Shown: in pieces, positions 8,206-16,650 of the stretch
Position numbering within the stretch: the stretch's first letter is position 1
Layout: every line of letters begins with the position of its first letter
NCBI GenBank assembly: GCA_028289375.1
Contig: JANQQK010000081.1
Location: forward strand, 1 to 64,000
From: Phycisphaerae bacterium
GTDB lineage: Bacteria > Planctomycetota > Phycisphaerae > UBA1845
Length of the DNA stretch: 64,000 bases
Direction of reading: 5' to 3'
The notes under the pieces: generated by a model
Database searches by the model: none
Told to the model about the DNA's origin: nothing
The model's input: the letters and a program-made list of their open reading frames with translations, nothing else
Made by a program: the position numbers and the translations under genes

Positions 8206-8745
8206 ATGCAGTCACGAACACGGATGTTCAGGACATGGGCGGGGTTGGCGTTGTCGATGACGGCAGCGGCGATGCTGTTGGCGTGGTTTGAGCCCAATAC
8301 ACCCGGTTTCGATGTCGTTGAAGACCCCTCACTGGCCCGCGAGAGAGCACGGATGGTGCTCGAGAACGTCACCGGGCTTGATCAACTCTCCGGGATTCTT
8401 GTCACACTGAAATCAAGGGACGCCGGGTCTCCATCGACCTTGGCAGCGGTGAAGGCGGGGGGACCCGAATTCGTCGTGGTCGCCAACGGGATGGCCCATG
8501 CGCTGGCGACGGGCGCGTCGCGTCGGGATCGTCGGATGATGATCGAATTGCCCTGCCCCGCCGACGCGGCGGACATCTCGATGGCTCAGTGGATCGGGCT
8601 GCAAACGCTGATCGAGGAGATTCACGCGCGGCGGAATCAGGATCTGCGGCTGGTGCCATTACACGTCGACGGTGCTGCCAATGTTGGCGACGCTGTTGGA
8701 GCCGTGCGTGGATTGCTCGATATGGATGGCTGGGTCGTCCGATAA
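8206..8745 (+). CDS. Hypothetical protein with N-terminal membrane anchor
   Basis: 179 residues, divergent from the sulfate operon. Residues about 9-28 (TWAGLALSMTAAAMLLAW) form a signal anchor or uncleaved signal peptide, so the rest should lie outside the membrane. The body has an alternating alpha/beta look with repeated hydrophobic strands (GPEFVVVANGMAHAL, LRLVPLHVDG) but no motif that I recognise. Gene-like GC3 and the absence of a competing frame support coding. No clear Shine-Dalgarno sequence precedes 8206; internal starts are possible. Confidence 0.6.
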   Translation: MQSRTRMFRTWAGLALSMTAAAMLLAWFEPNTPGFDVVEDPSLARERARMVLENVTGLDQLSGILVTLKSRDAGSPSTLAAVKAGGPEFVVVANGMAHALATGASRRDRRMMIELPCPADAADISMAQWIGLQTLIEEIHARRNQDLRLVPLHVDGAANVGDAVGAVRGLLDMDGWVVR

Positions 8746-8926
8746 GACACAACCTGACGATCTGCGGCATCGGTTTCCACACATCTGCCCGATAAGTTCA
8801 GTGCCCCATAATGAGTGCCGATACATCGGAACGACGCCGCTTTTTGCGGTCCTCCGCCCCGGACTTGCGCGGGGCGACCGCGTCCGCCGTGTTGTGCGGC
8901 GTTGCGAACGATGAAGGAGCACGTTG

Positions 8927-11482
8927 ATGGCAGTCGAAACGGAATCGACGCACGAAGACGCCGCCGTCCCGTCCATCACCGACGGGAAGTACCACGCGTC
9001 GCTGGAACACGACACCAACACCAGCCAGCCCCCGGATCACGCCGGTGAACGCTCGACCGACGCTCAGCGCATGGTCGAGCGCATGAACTCCCTGATGGAG
9101 GGATTGGCCGACGCGGGTGAAGCGTCCCAGGATCGCATCTCGCTGTTGCTGGACGCGGTGGAAGCCGGCTCGCAAGCGCGAGAAGAACTGCTGCGTGTCA
9201 TCGACGATGCCCACGACTGCGGCAATGAACTACGCGACGTGGCTGGTGCGAAGCGTGAAGCGCTGGACACGCGGATCGAAGAGGCGTTGACGGCTGGACG
9301 GCAACGGGTCGAAGAGTGGTCGGCCCAGGAGCGGTCGAGATTCGATGCACGCACGGGCCAACTCAACACGATGGTCGATCGTGCGTCGTCACTGATCGAG
9401 GATGGCATCGCACGGATCCAGGACGCGTCCATCAAGCGCAGTGAGAAGTGGGAACAGACCGTTTCGCGTGACCGTGATCGCATGGAGGCGATGACACAGG
9501 ACGCGGAGCGACGGCTTGGTGCGCTGGTCGAGCAGAAGATCGCCGAAGTGCAGGCGAGTCTCTCGACGCGCATCGAGGGACTGATCGAGCAGTCATTGGC
9601 TGACGCGCGGCAGATGATCGGTGATGTTCGCGATCGCTCGGTCGGGCGATTGAGCCAACTCGCGGACGAAGGGGTCGAACGCGTCCAGATCCTGGTGGAC
9701 AAAACAGTCTCGCGCGTCGACACGCGGGTCGAAGAACTCGAAAAGCAAAACAAGCTGCTCGACGACATGTGTCAGGAACTGACACAGTTGGCCACGCGCG
9801 AATCCATGCGACTGGAGCGGACGGCCGGTGTGCGGATCGACGATTTGTCACGCAAGGCGGAGACGCATGCGAAGCAGCTTGAGCTGCTTGTGACAGAACA
9901 ACAGCAGCGCTTGGCATCGCAGCTTCAGGCTGCCGGTGAGTCGGCACGAATGCTGTCGGAGCTGACGCAGAAATCGTCGGCGACGTTGAATGAGCAGCGC
10001 AAGCAGCACACGATCACGTTCGACCAACTGAAGCAGTTGCAGGCGTCGACCGAGCTGGCCCGTGATTGCAGCAAGACGCTCAATGGCACACTCGAAGAGG
10101 CAGGAACGGTCGGAACCAACGTCCGTCATGCTGTCGACGGTACATCCGCGACAGTCGAGAAAATTGAGTGTCTGATCCAGGATATCTGGACGCTATCGAC
10201 CACGGCGCAGGAAAACACACGACAGCTGTCCAGAAGCAATCAGCAAGCCGAGCAAACCACAAGCCAACTCATGAAACAGCGTGACGAAGCGGAAGCGGTC
10301 TGCGGCAGGTTGGCCAGTCATGATGCTGACGCGAAACGGCGGCTTGAGGACGTTTCGGTCGCGTTGGCCAAGACGGAAAGCGTCCTTTCGAGGGCTGAAT
10401 CGAAGCTGGAAGGTGCGGTGTCACGGGCTGATGCCAAGATGAAGGGTACGTTGTCCCAAACTGACGCGAAGATGGAGCAGCTGACGTCACTGATCAGAGA
10501 TGCCGACGCCAAGCACCATCGTCTGGGTGAGGTGATGCCGCTGGCCGATGAGACGACATCCCATGTCGTGCAGACGATTGAATCCGCAGAGAACGCGCGG
10601 AGGCGCATGTCTGACGAAGTGAAATCAGCCGAAGAGCAGCTCGAGCGCCTCGAAGCCCTGCGAATCGCGAACCACGAGGTGGCCAAGTCGCTTGATGAAG
10701 TGTCCAAGGTGGCGGAATCCACCAACGAAGCGCTCGACGACCGCATTGAACGGGCAACGCGCATGGTCAACTCAGTGAAAGCCATCACGCAGGAAGCCAC
10801 CGAAACGAGCCGCGAAGTGTCGCAGCTTCTGGCCAACGTGCTCGATCGAGCGGAGATGCTGGATGCGAGCGACGAACGACTCAGTCAGTTCCTCGAACGC
10901 GTCACCGACATTCAATCGCGCACGCAGCAACTTGAAACCCGCACTGATGCGTTCACGCACCAGTTGAACAGCATGATGGCTGATCCGAAACGGATCATCG
11001 ACGATGCAAAGGTGCAAGCCGCCCATCTCGACAAGGTGTGCGGTGCGGTGCGCAAGGTGTTCAGTGGGTTGTCCCAGGCAAGTCTGCAAGCCAACCGCGA
11101 CATCACGCGATTCTCCGAGGTGAGTCGCGAAGCCAACGGCAGGTTGTCGCAACTGTCTGCCGAGACCGCAAAATCGTCACAAACCCTCCGGGAGTGGGTG
11201 GACGAAGCCAAACACGTGCAGACGCGTCTGTCGCGCACATTGACGCGCGTGCCGACGCTGAATCAGTCACACTCCGGATCGTCGCTGGAGGGGCTGGAAA
11301 CCGCGTCACGCGAGGCACTTTCCAGTTCACTCAAACCGCTTGGAAGTACGCCAATGCGACCACGACGTCGCTTCTCGTCGGTCACGGACACGTCCGAGAA
11401 AAACACGGATGAACCGACAACTTCCGACTTTGCAGGCTGGATTCAGGATGCTGAAGAATTGGCTTCTTCGGCCAGTGAGTAG
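8927..11482 (+). CDS. Long soluble coiled-coil protein
   Basis: 851 residues. TTG at 8924 and ATG at 8927 are adjacent codons; AAGGAG sits 7 nt before the ATG, which is taken as start. After an acidic head of about 45 residues almost the whole protein is Glu/Arg/Gln/Ser-rich with few Pro or Gly, as in a long coiled coil. No membrane segment is seen. Residues about 485-520 show three 11-residue repeats (LSRAESKLEG, VSRADAKMKG, LSQTDAKMEQ), typical of right-handed hendecad coils. The last 60 residues are Ser/Thr-rich. It could be a cytoskeletal or chemoreceptor-like scaffold; nothing proves either. A TATAAT for the next gene overlaps its end. Confidence 0.75.
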   Translation: MAVETESTHEDAAVPSITDGKYHASLEHDTNTSQPPDHAGERSTDAQRMVERMNSLMEGLADAGEASQDRISLLLDAVEAGSQAREELLRVIDDAHDCGNELRDVAGAKREALDTRIEEALTAGRQRVEEWSAQERSRFDARTGQLNTMVDRASSLIEDGIARIQDASIKRSEKWEQTVSRDRDRMEAMTQDAERRLGALVEQKIAEVQASLSTRIEGLIEQSLADARQMIGDVRDRSVGRLSQLADEGVERVQILVDKTVSRVDTRVEELEKQNKLLDDMCQELTQLATRESMRLERTAGVRIDDLSRKAETHAKQLELLVTEQQQRLASQLQAAGESARMLSELTQKSSATLNEQRKQHTITFDQLKQLQASTELARDCSKTLNGTLEEAGTVGTNVRHAVDGTSATVEKIECLIQDIWTLSTTAQENTRQLSRSNQQAEQTTSQLMKQRDEAEAVCGRLASHDADAKRRLEDVSVALAKTESVLSRAESKLEGAVSRADAKMKGTLSQTDAKMEQLTSLIRDADAKHHRLGEVMPLADETTSHVVQTIESAENARRRMSDEVKSAEEQLERLEALRIANHEVAKSLDEVSKVAESTNEALDDRIERATRMVNSVKAITQEATETSREVSQLLANVLDRAEMLDASDERLSQFLERVTDIQSRTQQLETRTDAFTHQLNSMMADPKRIIDDAKVQAAHLDKVCGAVRKVFSGLSQASLQANRDITRFSEVSREANGRLSQLSAETAKSSQTLREWVDEAKHVQTRLSRTLTRVPTLNQSHSGSSLEGLETASREALSSSLKPLGSTPMRPRRRFSSVTDTSEKNTDEPTTSDFAGWIQDAEELASSASE

Positions 11483-11487
11483 ATGCC

Positions 11488-11493
11488 TATAAT
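11488..11493 (+). promoter_or_regulatory. Perfect -10 hexamer upstream of the SirB1-like gene
   Basis: TATAAT occurs just past the stop of the coiled-coil gene, about 80 nt before the next start. No convincing -35 lies 16-18 nt upstream, so this is a partial promoter match. Confidence 0.4.
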
Positions 11494-11581
11494 GTACCGG
11501 GGCAGCACGATCATCTTCACATCGCCGGCATGTCGCTGTCGACGTCAGAACGATTCGGAGGATTGAACGATTCGCAACGAA

Positions 11582-12394
11582 TTGCATCCATTTGACGAGA
11601 TGCTCCTGCGGGACGGTGACAACGTTCGCCTTGCCCACGCTGCACTGCTGCTGGCCACGGACGAGTATGACGACATCGCCCCGGCCCGCTATCTGGAGCG
11701 GCTCAATGGATTGGCCGAGCGTGTCGACGTTTCCAATGTCTACACCGGGTCGGATCGCGTGGAAGCGTTGCGCGTGGTGCTGATCGAATCGGAGTCCTAT
11801 CGCGGCAATTACGAAGACTTTCAGAACCCGGCCAACCATTACCTCAACCGAGTGATCGACACGCACCGTGGTATTCCGATTTCGCTGTCGGCGGTTTGGC
11901 TTGATCTGGCGCGGCAGCTGGATTGGCCTTTCCACGGCGTCTCGATGCCGGGTCATTTTCTGATCCGTTATGACGGCATCGGCGAAGAGATAATCGTTGA
12001 TCCGTTCAACGGCGGTCGCGAACTGTCGCATGAGCAGTGCGAGCAGATGGTCAAGGGTATTTTCGGACCTGACTTCGTGCTGGCTGACGACCATCTCGCA
12101 CCCATCGGAACGAAGACCATGCTCACCCGCATGCTCGGCAACATGTACTCGATGTACGCCCAGAAGCAGGATTGGCTTCGCTGCGTCCGCGTGTTGCGAC
12201 GCGTCGTGGCTGTCCATCCGGAAGAGTCGATGCTGCACTCGGAACTGGGGCGAATGCAGTTCGTGGCGGGCGATCTCAAATCTGCCGCCAACACGCTCAC
12301 ACGCGCACTCGAACTCGCCTCCAACGACGAGGAAGAAGCCACCGCCAACACCCACCTTCACGAGCTTCGCCAGCTCGTCAGCGAACAGAACTGA
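11582..12394 (+). CDS. SirB1-family transglutaminase-like protein with TPR tail
   Basis: About 270 residues. The N-terminal two thirds match the SirB1/transglutaminase-core-2 family: DTHRGIPISLSAVWLDLAR near residue 97 and VSMPGHFLIRYDG near residue 120 are the hallmark segments. The C-terminal part (about 185-265) holds TPR-like helices (LRRVVAVHPEESMLHSELG, LKSAANTLTRALELA). The family is widespread but its biochemical role is unsettled. The TTG at 11582 is too far from the GGAGG at 11557-11561; an in-frame ATT at 11570 sits exactly 8 nt after it, and a stop at 11564 closes the frame. So the true start may be a rare ATT. Confidence 0.85.
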   Translation: MHPFDEMLLRDGDNVRLAHAALLLATDEYDDIAPARYLERLNGLAERVDVSNVYTGSDRVEALRVVLIESESYRGNYEDFQNPANHYLNRVIDTHRGIPISLSAVWLDLARQLDWPFHGVSMPGHFLIRYDGIGEEIIVDPFNGGRELSHEQCEQMVKGIFGPDFVLADDHLAPIGTKTMLTRMLGNMYSMYAQKQDWLRCVRVLRRVVAVHPEESMLHSELGRMQFVAGDLKSAANTLTRALELASNDEEEATANTHLHELRQLVSEQN

Positions 12395-12548
12395 CGCGCT
12401 GAGAATCCACCAACGCTCCTGACACATTCTGACACACAATCTGCGGAATAAACCGACTTGCGCTCCGTCTGACGGGTGGTCGGCGAGATGGTACTTGCCG
12501 CTGAGCGTTGCGGCGGGTAGTTGCAGTCGCGTGGAACGACGGTCGGAC

Positions 12549-13028
12549 ATGACAACACTGATGGAAACGTTTCAGCGGCAGGGATTCGTGTTCGCCGTGT
12601 ACATGCTCGGCAACGCGGACGATGCGGCCGACGCGGTGCAGGATGGCTTGAGCGCCGCGTGGAACCATCGCGATGTTGTGCGCAGCGCGCATGATCCGAC
12701 GGCTTGGTTCTTTCGCGTGCTGCGCAACAAGTGCGTCGATCGTCTGCGCGAGCGTTCGAAACGCCGCACGGAAGAGCTGTTTGATGCCGCCGATCAGCGT
12801 GCATCCGATGGTGAATCGGATGCAGCGCGGCGGGAATTGGCTGAAGCGTTGCGCGTTGAACTGTCCAAACTTGATCCTGTGCATCGGGAAATGCTGGTAC
12901 TTCGGGATGTGCAGGGAATGTCCTATGCACAGATCGCGGACGTGTTGTCGATACCAGCCGGGACGGTGATGTCGCGTCTGCATCGTGCACGCATGACGCT
13001 GCGCGATCGGCTGAAGGGTGCGTTGTGA
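12549..13028 (+). CDS. ECF-type RNA polymerase sigma factor
   Basis: 159 residues from ATG 12549. Region 2 is visible as ADDAADAVQDGLSAAW at about 22-37 with the aromatic-rich -10 recognition helix, and region 4 as MSYAQIADVLSIPAGTVMSRLHRAR near the C-terminus. There is no sigma 1.1 or region 3, so it belongs to the extracytoplasmic-function class. It should direct RNA polymerase to a small regulon. The anti-sigma gene starts 4 nt after its stop, a standard autoregulated pair; the signal sensed is unknown. Upstream, CTGACACA occurs twice within 20 bp (about 12419-12438) and may be part of its own promoter. Confidence 0.92.
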   Translation: MTTLMETFQRQGFVFAVYMLGNADDAADAVQDGLSAAWNHRDVVRSAHDPTAWFFRVLRNKCVDRLRERSKRRTEELFDAADQRASDGESDAARRELAEALRVELSKLDPVHREMLVLRDVQGMSYAQIADVLSIPAGTVMSRLHRARMTLRDRLKGAL

Positions 13029-13032
13029 GACG

Positions 13033-13470
13033 ATGAGTGCCTGCGAACACATCGAAGCGTTGTTAAGCGGATACCTCGACGGCGAGCTGACGCAGCAGGA
13101 TCGCCAGCGGGTCGACGTGCACCTGGACGATTGCGCGTCGTGCCGGCAGGCGTTTGAGCAATTGCAAAGAATTCAATCGGGCCTCGGATCGATGCCGCAT
13201 CCCGAGCCGACGGAGCAACAACGGAGCAGAATGATGGGTGTGATGTTGACGAAAACAAGTCGCGGTGTTGGATGGCTGCTGGCGATCGGTGGGGCTGCAT
13301 TGCTGATCGGCATGGGCGTGTACGAGTTTGTGACGGACGAATCGATCAACCTCTGGGTCAAAATCGGCAATGGCGCGGTGGCGGTGGCGGCCTTGCTGAT
13401 CGGCGGATCGGTGCTGGTGGAGCGTCTGCGTGACCGCAAGACCGACCGCTACAAGGACGTGGAACGATGA
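13033..13470 (+). CDS. Anti-sigma factor with zinc-binding zf-HC2 domain
   Basis: 145 residues. The N-terminal cytoplasmic domain has the ZAS signature (CEHIEALLSGYLDGEL and HLDDCASCRQAF, giving HxxxCxxC at about 33-40). Two hydrophobic segments follow (VGWLLAIGGAALLIGMGVYEF and GNGAVAVAALLIGGSVLV), so it is membrane-anchored. It should hold the preceding ECF sigma factor inactive until an envelope or redox signal arrives. It begins 4 nt after the sigma stop and overlaps ybjQ by ATGA. Start chosen at 13033 since five earlier codons would overlap the sigma gene. Confidence 0.88.
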   Translation: MSACEHIEALLSGYLDGELTQQDRQRVDVHLDDCASCRQAFEQLQRIQSGLGSMPHPEPTEQQRSRMMGVMLTKTSRGVGWLLAIGGAALLIGMGVYEFVTDESINLWVKIGNGAVAVAALLIGGSVLVERLRDRKTDRYKDVER

Positions 13471-13796
13471 AACGCATACTGGTCGTGAACACACCGATGG
13501 TCACGGGACACGAGATTCGCCGTACACTCGGTATCGTACGTGGCAACACCATTCGCGCACGACATGTTGGGCGCGACATCGTGGCGTTGTTCCGAAACCT
13601 CGTCGGTGGTGAGATTCAGGAATACACGAAGCTGATCGCCGAGGCGCGCGAGCAGGCCATCGATCGCATGGTCGAAGAAGCCGACAGCCTCGGAGCCAAC
13701 GCCATTGTCAACTGCCGATTCACGACATCGGTCCTGATGGGCGGGGCGGCGGAACTGCTGGCCTACGGAACAGCCGTCGAACTGGAAACGGTCTAG
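13467..13796 (+). CDS. YbjQ/UPF0145 family protein
   Basis: 109 residues, the normal size for YbjQ. The family signatures are MVTGHEIRRTLGIVRGNTIRA at the start, the mid helix EYTKLIAEAREQAIDRM, and the closing GANAIVNCRFTTSV with a Gly/Ala-rich end. These proteins form pentameric rings and are annotated as putative heavy-metal-binding proteins, but function is not settled. ATGA overlap with the anti-sigma gene places it in the same operon, so it may belong to the response controlled by that sigma factor. Confidence 0.88.
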   Translation: MKRILVVNTPMVTGHEIRRTLGIVRGNTIRARHVGRDIVALFRNLVGGEIQEYTKLIAEAREQAIDRMVEEADSLGANAIVNCRFTTSVLMGGAAELLAYGTAVELETV

Positions 13797-13837
13797 GCAC
13801 GAATCTGTCATTCGTGCAACACCAAGGGAGATTTTCA

Positions 13838-15163
13838 ATGAACCATCTGTGGACAAACCGTCTGACGCTTTGCCTTGCCATGTGCTCGACATATGCGGCG
13901 ACACTGCGCGCATCCGATGATGGGTCGGCCATCGAACGCGCACGATCGCTGTTCGAGCTGATTCGCACGGAGCAGTACGGCGCATTCGTGGCCGAGAGCG
14001 ATGCCACCATGCAGCGCGTGCTTCCCGCTGAAAAAGTCAAGCAGGCGTGGGTTGGGATGACCGGTGCATACGGCGATTACAAGCGCGAACTGCGAACATC
14101 GGTGACAAAGCAGGGCAAGCTGACGGTGGTCCAGCTTGTCTGCAAGTTCGAACGTGGCGCCATCGAGGTCAGCCTCACGCTCGATGCCGACAACAAAGCG
14201 GCTGGACTCTTCTTCAAACCAACATCGGAGGGTGTTGCCTACGAACCGCCGGACTACGTGGACGAGTCCCGATTCACCGAGACCAAAACAACGATCGACG
14301 CCGGCGGTTACCCGCTCGATGCCTACATCTGCATGCCCAAGGGAAAAGCGACATCCCCCGCCGTCGTGTTGGTGCATGGCAGCGGACCACATGACGCCGA
14401 CGAATCGATCTTCAGCACCAAACCGTTTCGCGACATCGCGTGGGGACTGGCCAGCCGCGGCGTCGCATCGATTCGCTACGTCAAGCGGACCAAGGCATAC
14501 CCAATGGCGGTCGCGCCGGACAAGATCACCATCGAACACGAAATCTCCGACGACGCCATCGCAGCCGCCACGATGATGATGAAGCGTCAGGATGTATCGG
14601 GCGTCTACATCATCGGTCACAGCCTCGGCGCCACAGCCGCTCCGTACATCGCGGATCGCACGCCAGGATTGGCTGGCATCATCCTGCTGGCAGGGGCAGC
14701 CAGACCGATTGAAGACCTTGTCGTCGAACAGGTCACCTACATCGCCAACGTCGACGGCGTTGTCACCAATGAGGAACAGAAACAGATCGACAAGACGATC
14801 AAGGCCGCCACAAAGATCCGCAACAAGACCGCCAAACCAACAGACCAACTCCTCGGCGCACCAGCCGCCTACTGGATAACATTGCACAAGTTGCGCCCAA
14901 CCGAGATTGCCGCCACGCTCTCGCTGCCCACGCTGATCATCCAGGGCGGACGCGACTATCAGGTCACCGATGACGACTTCGCCAAATGGAAAGCGGCGTT
15001 GAAAGACAAGGACAACGTCACCTTCAAACGCTTCGCGAAGATGGACCACCTCTTCCACAAGGGCAGCGGACCATCCAAGCCCGCCGACTACCAGGAAAAA
15101 GGCTACGTGCACGCATCGGTGATCAAGTACATCGCCCGTTGGATCGAAAAGTCCGGTCAGTAA
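13838..15163 (+). CDS. Exported alpha/beta hydrolase with N-terminal DUF3887-like domain
   Basis: 441 residues; ATG 13838 has GGGAG 8 nt upstream. A signal peptide (about 1-24, LCLAMCSTYAATLRA) suggests export. Residues 30-130 resemble the DUF3887 domain of secreted hydrolases, the rest an alpha/beta hydrolase. The oxyanion region is VVLVHGSGPHDAD, the nucleophile elbow is IIGHSLGA, the acid is probably the Asp in IQGGRDYQV, and the base is the His in KMDHLFHKG. The likely substrate is an ester or a peptide-like amide; sequence does not say which. It follows ybjQ by 42 nt and may be cotranscribed. Confidence 0.88.
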   Translation: MNHLWTNRLTLCLAMCSTYAATLRASDDGSAIERARSLFELIRTEQYGAFVAESDATMQRVLPAEKVKQAWVGMTGAYGDYKRELRTSVTKQGKLTVVQLVCKFERGAIEVSLTLDADNKAAGLFFKPTSEGVAYEPPDYVDESRFTETKTTIDAGGYPLDAYICMPKGKATSPAVVLVHGSGPHDADESIFSTKPFRDIAWGLASRGVASIRYVKRTKAYPMAVAPDKITIEHEISDDAIAAATMMMKRQDVSGVYIIGHSLGATAAPYIADRTPGLAGIILLAGAARPIEDLVVEQVTYIANVDGVVTNEEQKQIDKTIKAATKIRNKTAKPTDQLLGAPAAYWITLHKLRPTEIAATLSLPTLIIQGGRDYQVTDDDFAKWKAALKDKDNVTFKRFAKMDHLFHKGSGPSKPADYQEKGYVHASVIKYIARWIEKSGQ

Positions 15164-15224
15164 GCTTGTCGTGACGGCAAACGATGGTGTAACTTCCGGT
15201 TTGCAAACAGGAGGTACACCATCG

Positions 15225-16625
15225 ATGAAGCTTCATTTCCTCGGGGCCAATCAGCAGGTCACCGGATCGCGTTACCTGCTCGATCTTGGTGACACCCGCA
15301 TCATGATCGACTGCGGCCTCTTTCAGGAGCGCGAATTTCGCAACCGAAATTGGGAAACATCCCCCGTCCCACCCGCGTCGATCGACTGCATGCTGCTCAC
15401 CCATGCCCATCTCGATCACTCGGGCTTGATCCCACGCCTGGTCAGAAACGGGTTCAACGGACCCATCCACGCCACAGCCGCCTCTGTGGAGTTGGCCGAC
15501 ATCATCATGTCCGATTCCGCCAAAATTCAGGAGGAAGACGCAAAGTTCAAACGCAAACGCCACGAGCGCGAGAAGCGCAAGGGTCCACACCCCATCGAGC
15601 CGCTCTACTTGGCCGAGCACGTCGACGAAGCGATGACGCTGTTCAAACCTGCTGCTTACAACGAACCGGTAACGGTCGCAGACGGGGTCACGGTGACGTT
15701 TCACGACGCCGGCCACATCCTCGGTTCGGCCATGCTCGAGGTACAGTTGAAACGCGACGACACCGAGCGCACGATCGTCTTTTCCGGCGACATCGGCCAA
15801 CGCGACAAACCCATCATCCGCGACCCAAGCCTGCTCGAACGCGCCGACTACGTCATCATGGAATCAACCTACGGCGATCGCGACCATGGCGAGCATCGCG
15901 ATGTCGAGGATCAACTTTGCAACGAAATCAACGCAGCCGTCGACGCTGGCGGCAACATCATCATTCCGACATTTGCCGTCGAACGTGCCCAGGAGTTGAT
16001 TTACCACATCGCCCGACTCGTGCAGGAAGACCGCATCCCAAATCTGCTCACGTTTCTTGACAGCCCCATGGCCGTCAACGTCACCGACGTCTTCAGTCGC
16101 CACCGCGACAACATCGACGAGGAAGCACGAGCCATCGTCGACAGTGGCGAATCACTCCTTCGCTTTCCGGGGTTGAAACTCGTCCGCTCAACCAGCGAAT
16201 CCAAAGCCATCAACCGCATCAAAGGCTCATGCATCATCATGGCCGGCTCGGGCATGTGCACAGCCGGTCGCATCAAGCACCACCTCGTCAGCAACATTTC
16301 GCGCCCCGAGTCCACCATCGTGTTCGTCGGGTTCCAAGCCCATGGCACGCTCGGCCGCGAGATCCTGAATCAACCACGCGAGGTGCGCATTCATGGCCAG
16401 CATCGCCCCGTTCGCGCGCGCATCGCCCAGATTCACGGCTTCAGCGCGCACGCCGACCGCTCCGGTCTGCTTCGCTGGATTGGTCACTTTCAGAAACCCG
16501 TCAGAAAGGTCTTTTTGACGCACGGCGAGGAGGACGCCGCCAGCAACATCGCGGAGGCTATGCGAGAAGACCTCCGCTTGGACGTGTCGATACCGGAATA
16601 CCAGTCAACACACGACCTGGTGTGA
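15225..16625 (+). CDS. Metallo-beta-lactamase/beta-CASP RNA nuclease
   Basis: 466 residues from ATG 15225 with AGGAGG about 10 nt upstream; the frame reaches 15171 but the 18 extra residues are not conserved-looking. The metal-site motif is THAHLDHSG at about 60-67, with DAGHILGSA and FSGDIG further on. The beta-CASP part has IPTFAVERAQE and SGSGMCTAGR-type loops (AGSGMCTAGRIKHH), and the RNA-specificity domain has GFSAHADR near the C-terminus. It belongs to the bacterial YbdR-like / archaeal CPSF-like group and should cut or trim RNA. It is convergent with the exporter gene at 16651, only 25 nt apart. Confidence 0.92.
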   Translation: MKLHFLGANQQVTGSRYLLDLGDTRIMIDCGLFQEREFRNRNWETSPVPPASIDCMLLTHAHLDHSGLIPRLVRNGFNGPIHATAASVELADIIMSDSAKIQEEDAKFKRKRHEREKRKGPHPIEPLYLAEHVDEAMTLFKPAAYNEPVTVADGVTVTFHDAGHILGSAMLEVQLKRDDTERTIVFSGDIGQRDKPIIRDPSLLERADYVIMESTYGDRDHGEHRDVEDQLCNEINAAVDAGGNIIIPTFAVERAQELIYHIARLVQEDRIPNLLTFLDSPMAVNVTDVFSRHRDNIDEEARAIVDSGESLLRFPGLKLVRSTSESKAINRIKGSCIIMAGSGMCTAGRIKHHLVSNISRPESTIVFVGFQAHGTLGREILNQPREVRIHGQHRPVRARIAQIHGFSAHADRSGLLRWIGHFQKPVRKVFLTHGEEDAASNIAEAMREDLRLDVSIPEYQSTHDLV

Positions 16626-16650
16626 CTCGGCCGCCACAACGCAATCAGCG

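Noticed and set aside
7917..8372. Longer 151-codon version of the leader ORF
   Set aside because: Its upstream part overlaps the promoter and the divergent gene; only the last 39 codons lie downstream of the promoter.
8870..8900. GC-rich hairpin CGCCCC...GGGGCG before the coiled-coil gene
   Set aside because: No T run and close to coding sequence; could be a chance dyad in GC-rich DNA.
13835..15112. 425-codon minus-strand frame
   Set aside because: Antisense to the alpha/beta hydrolase with catalytic motifs; no features of its own.
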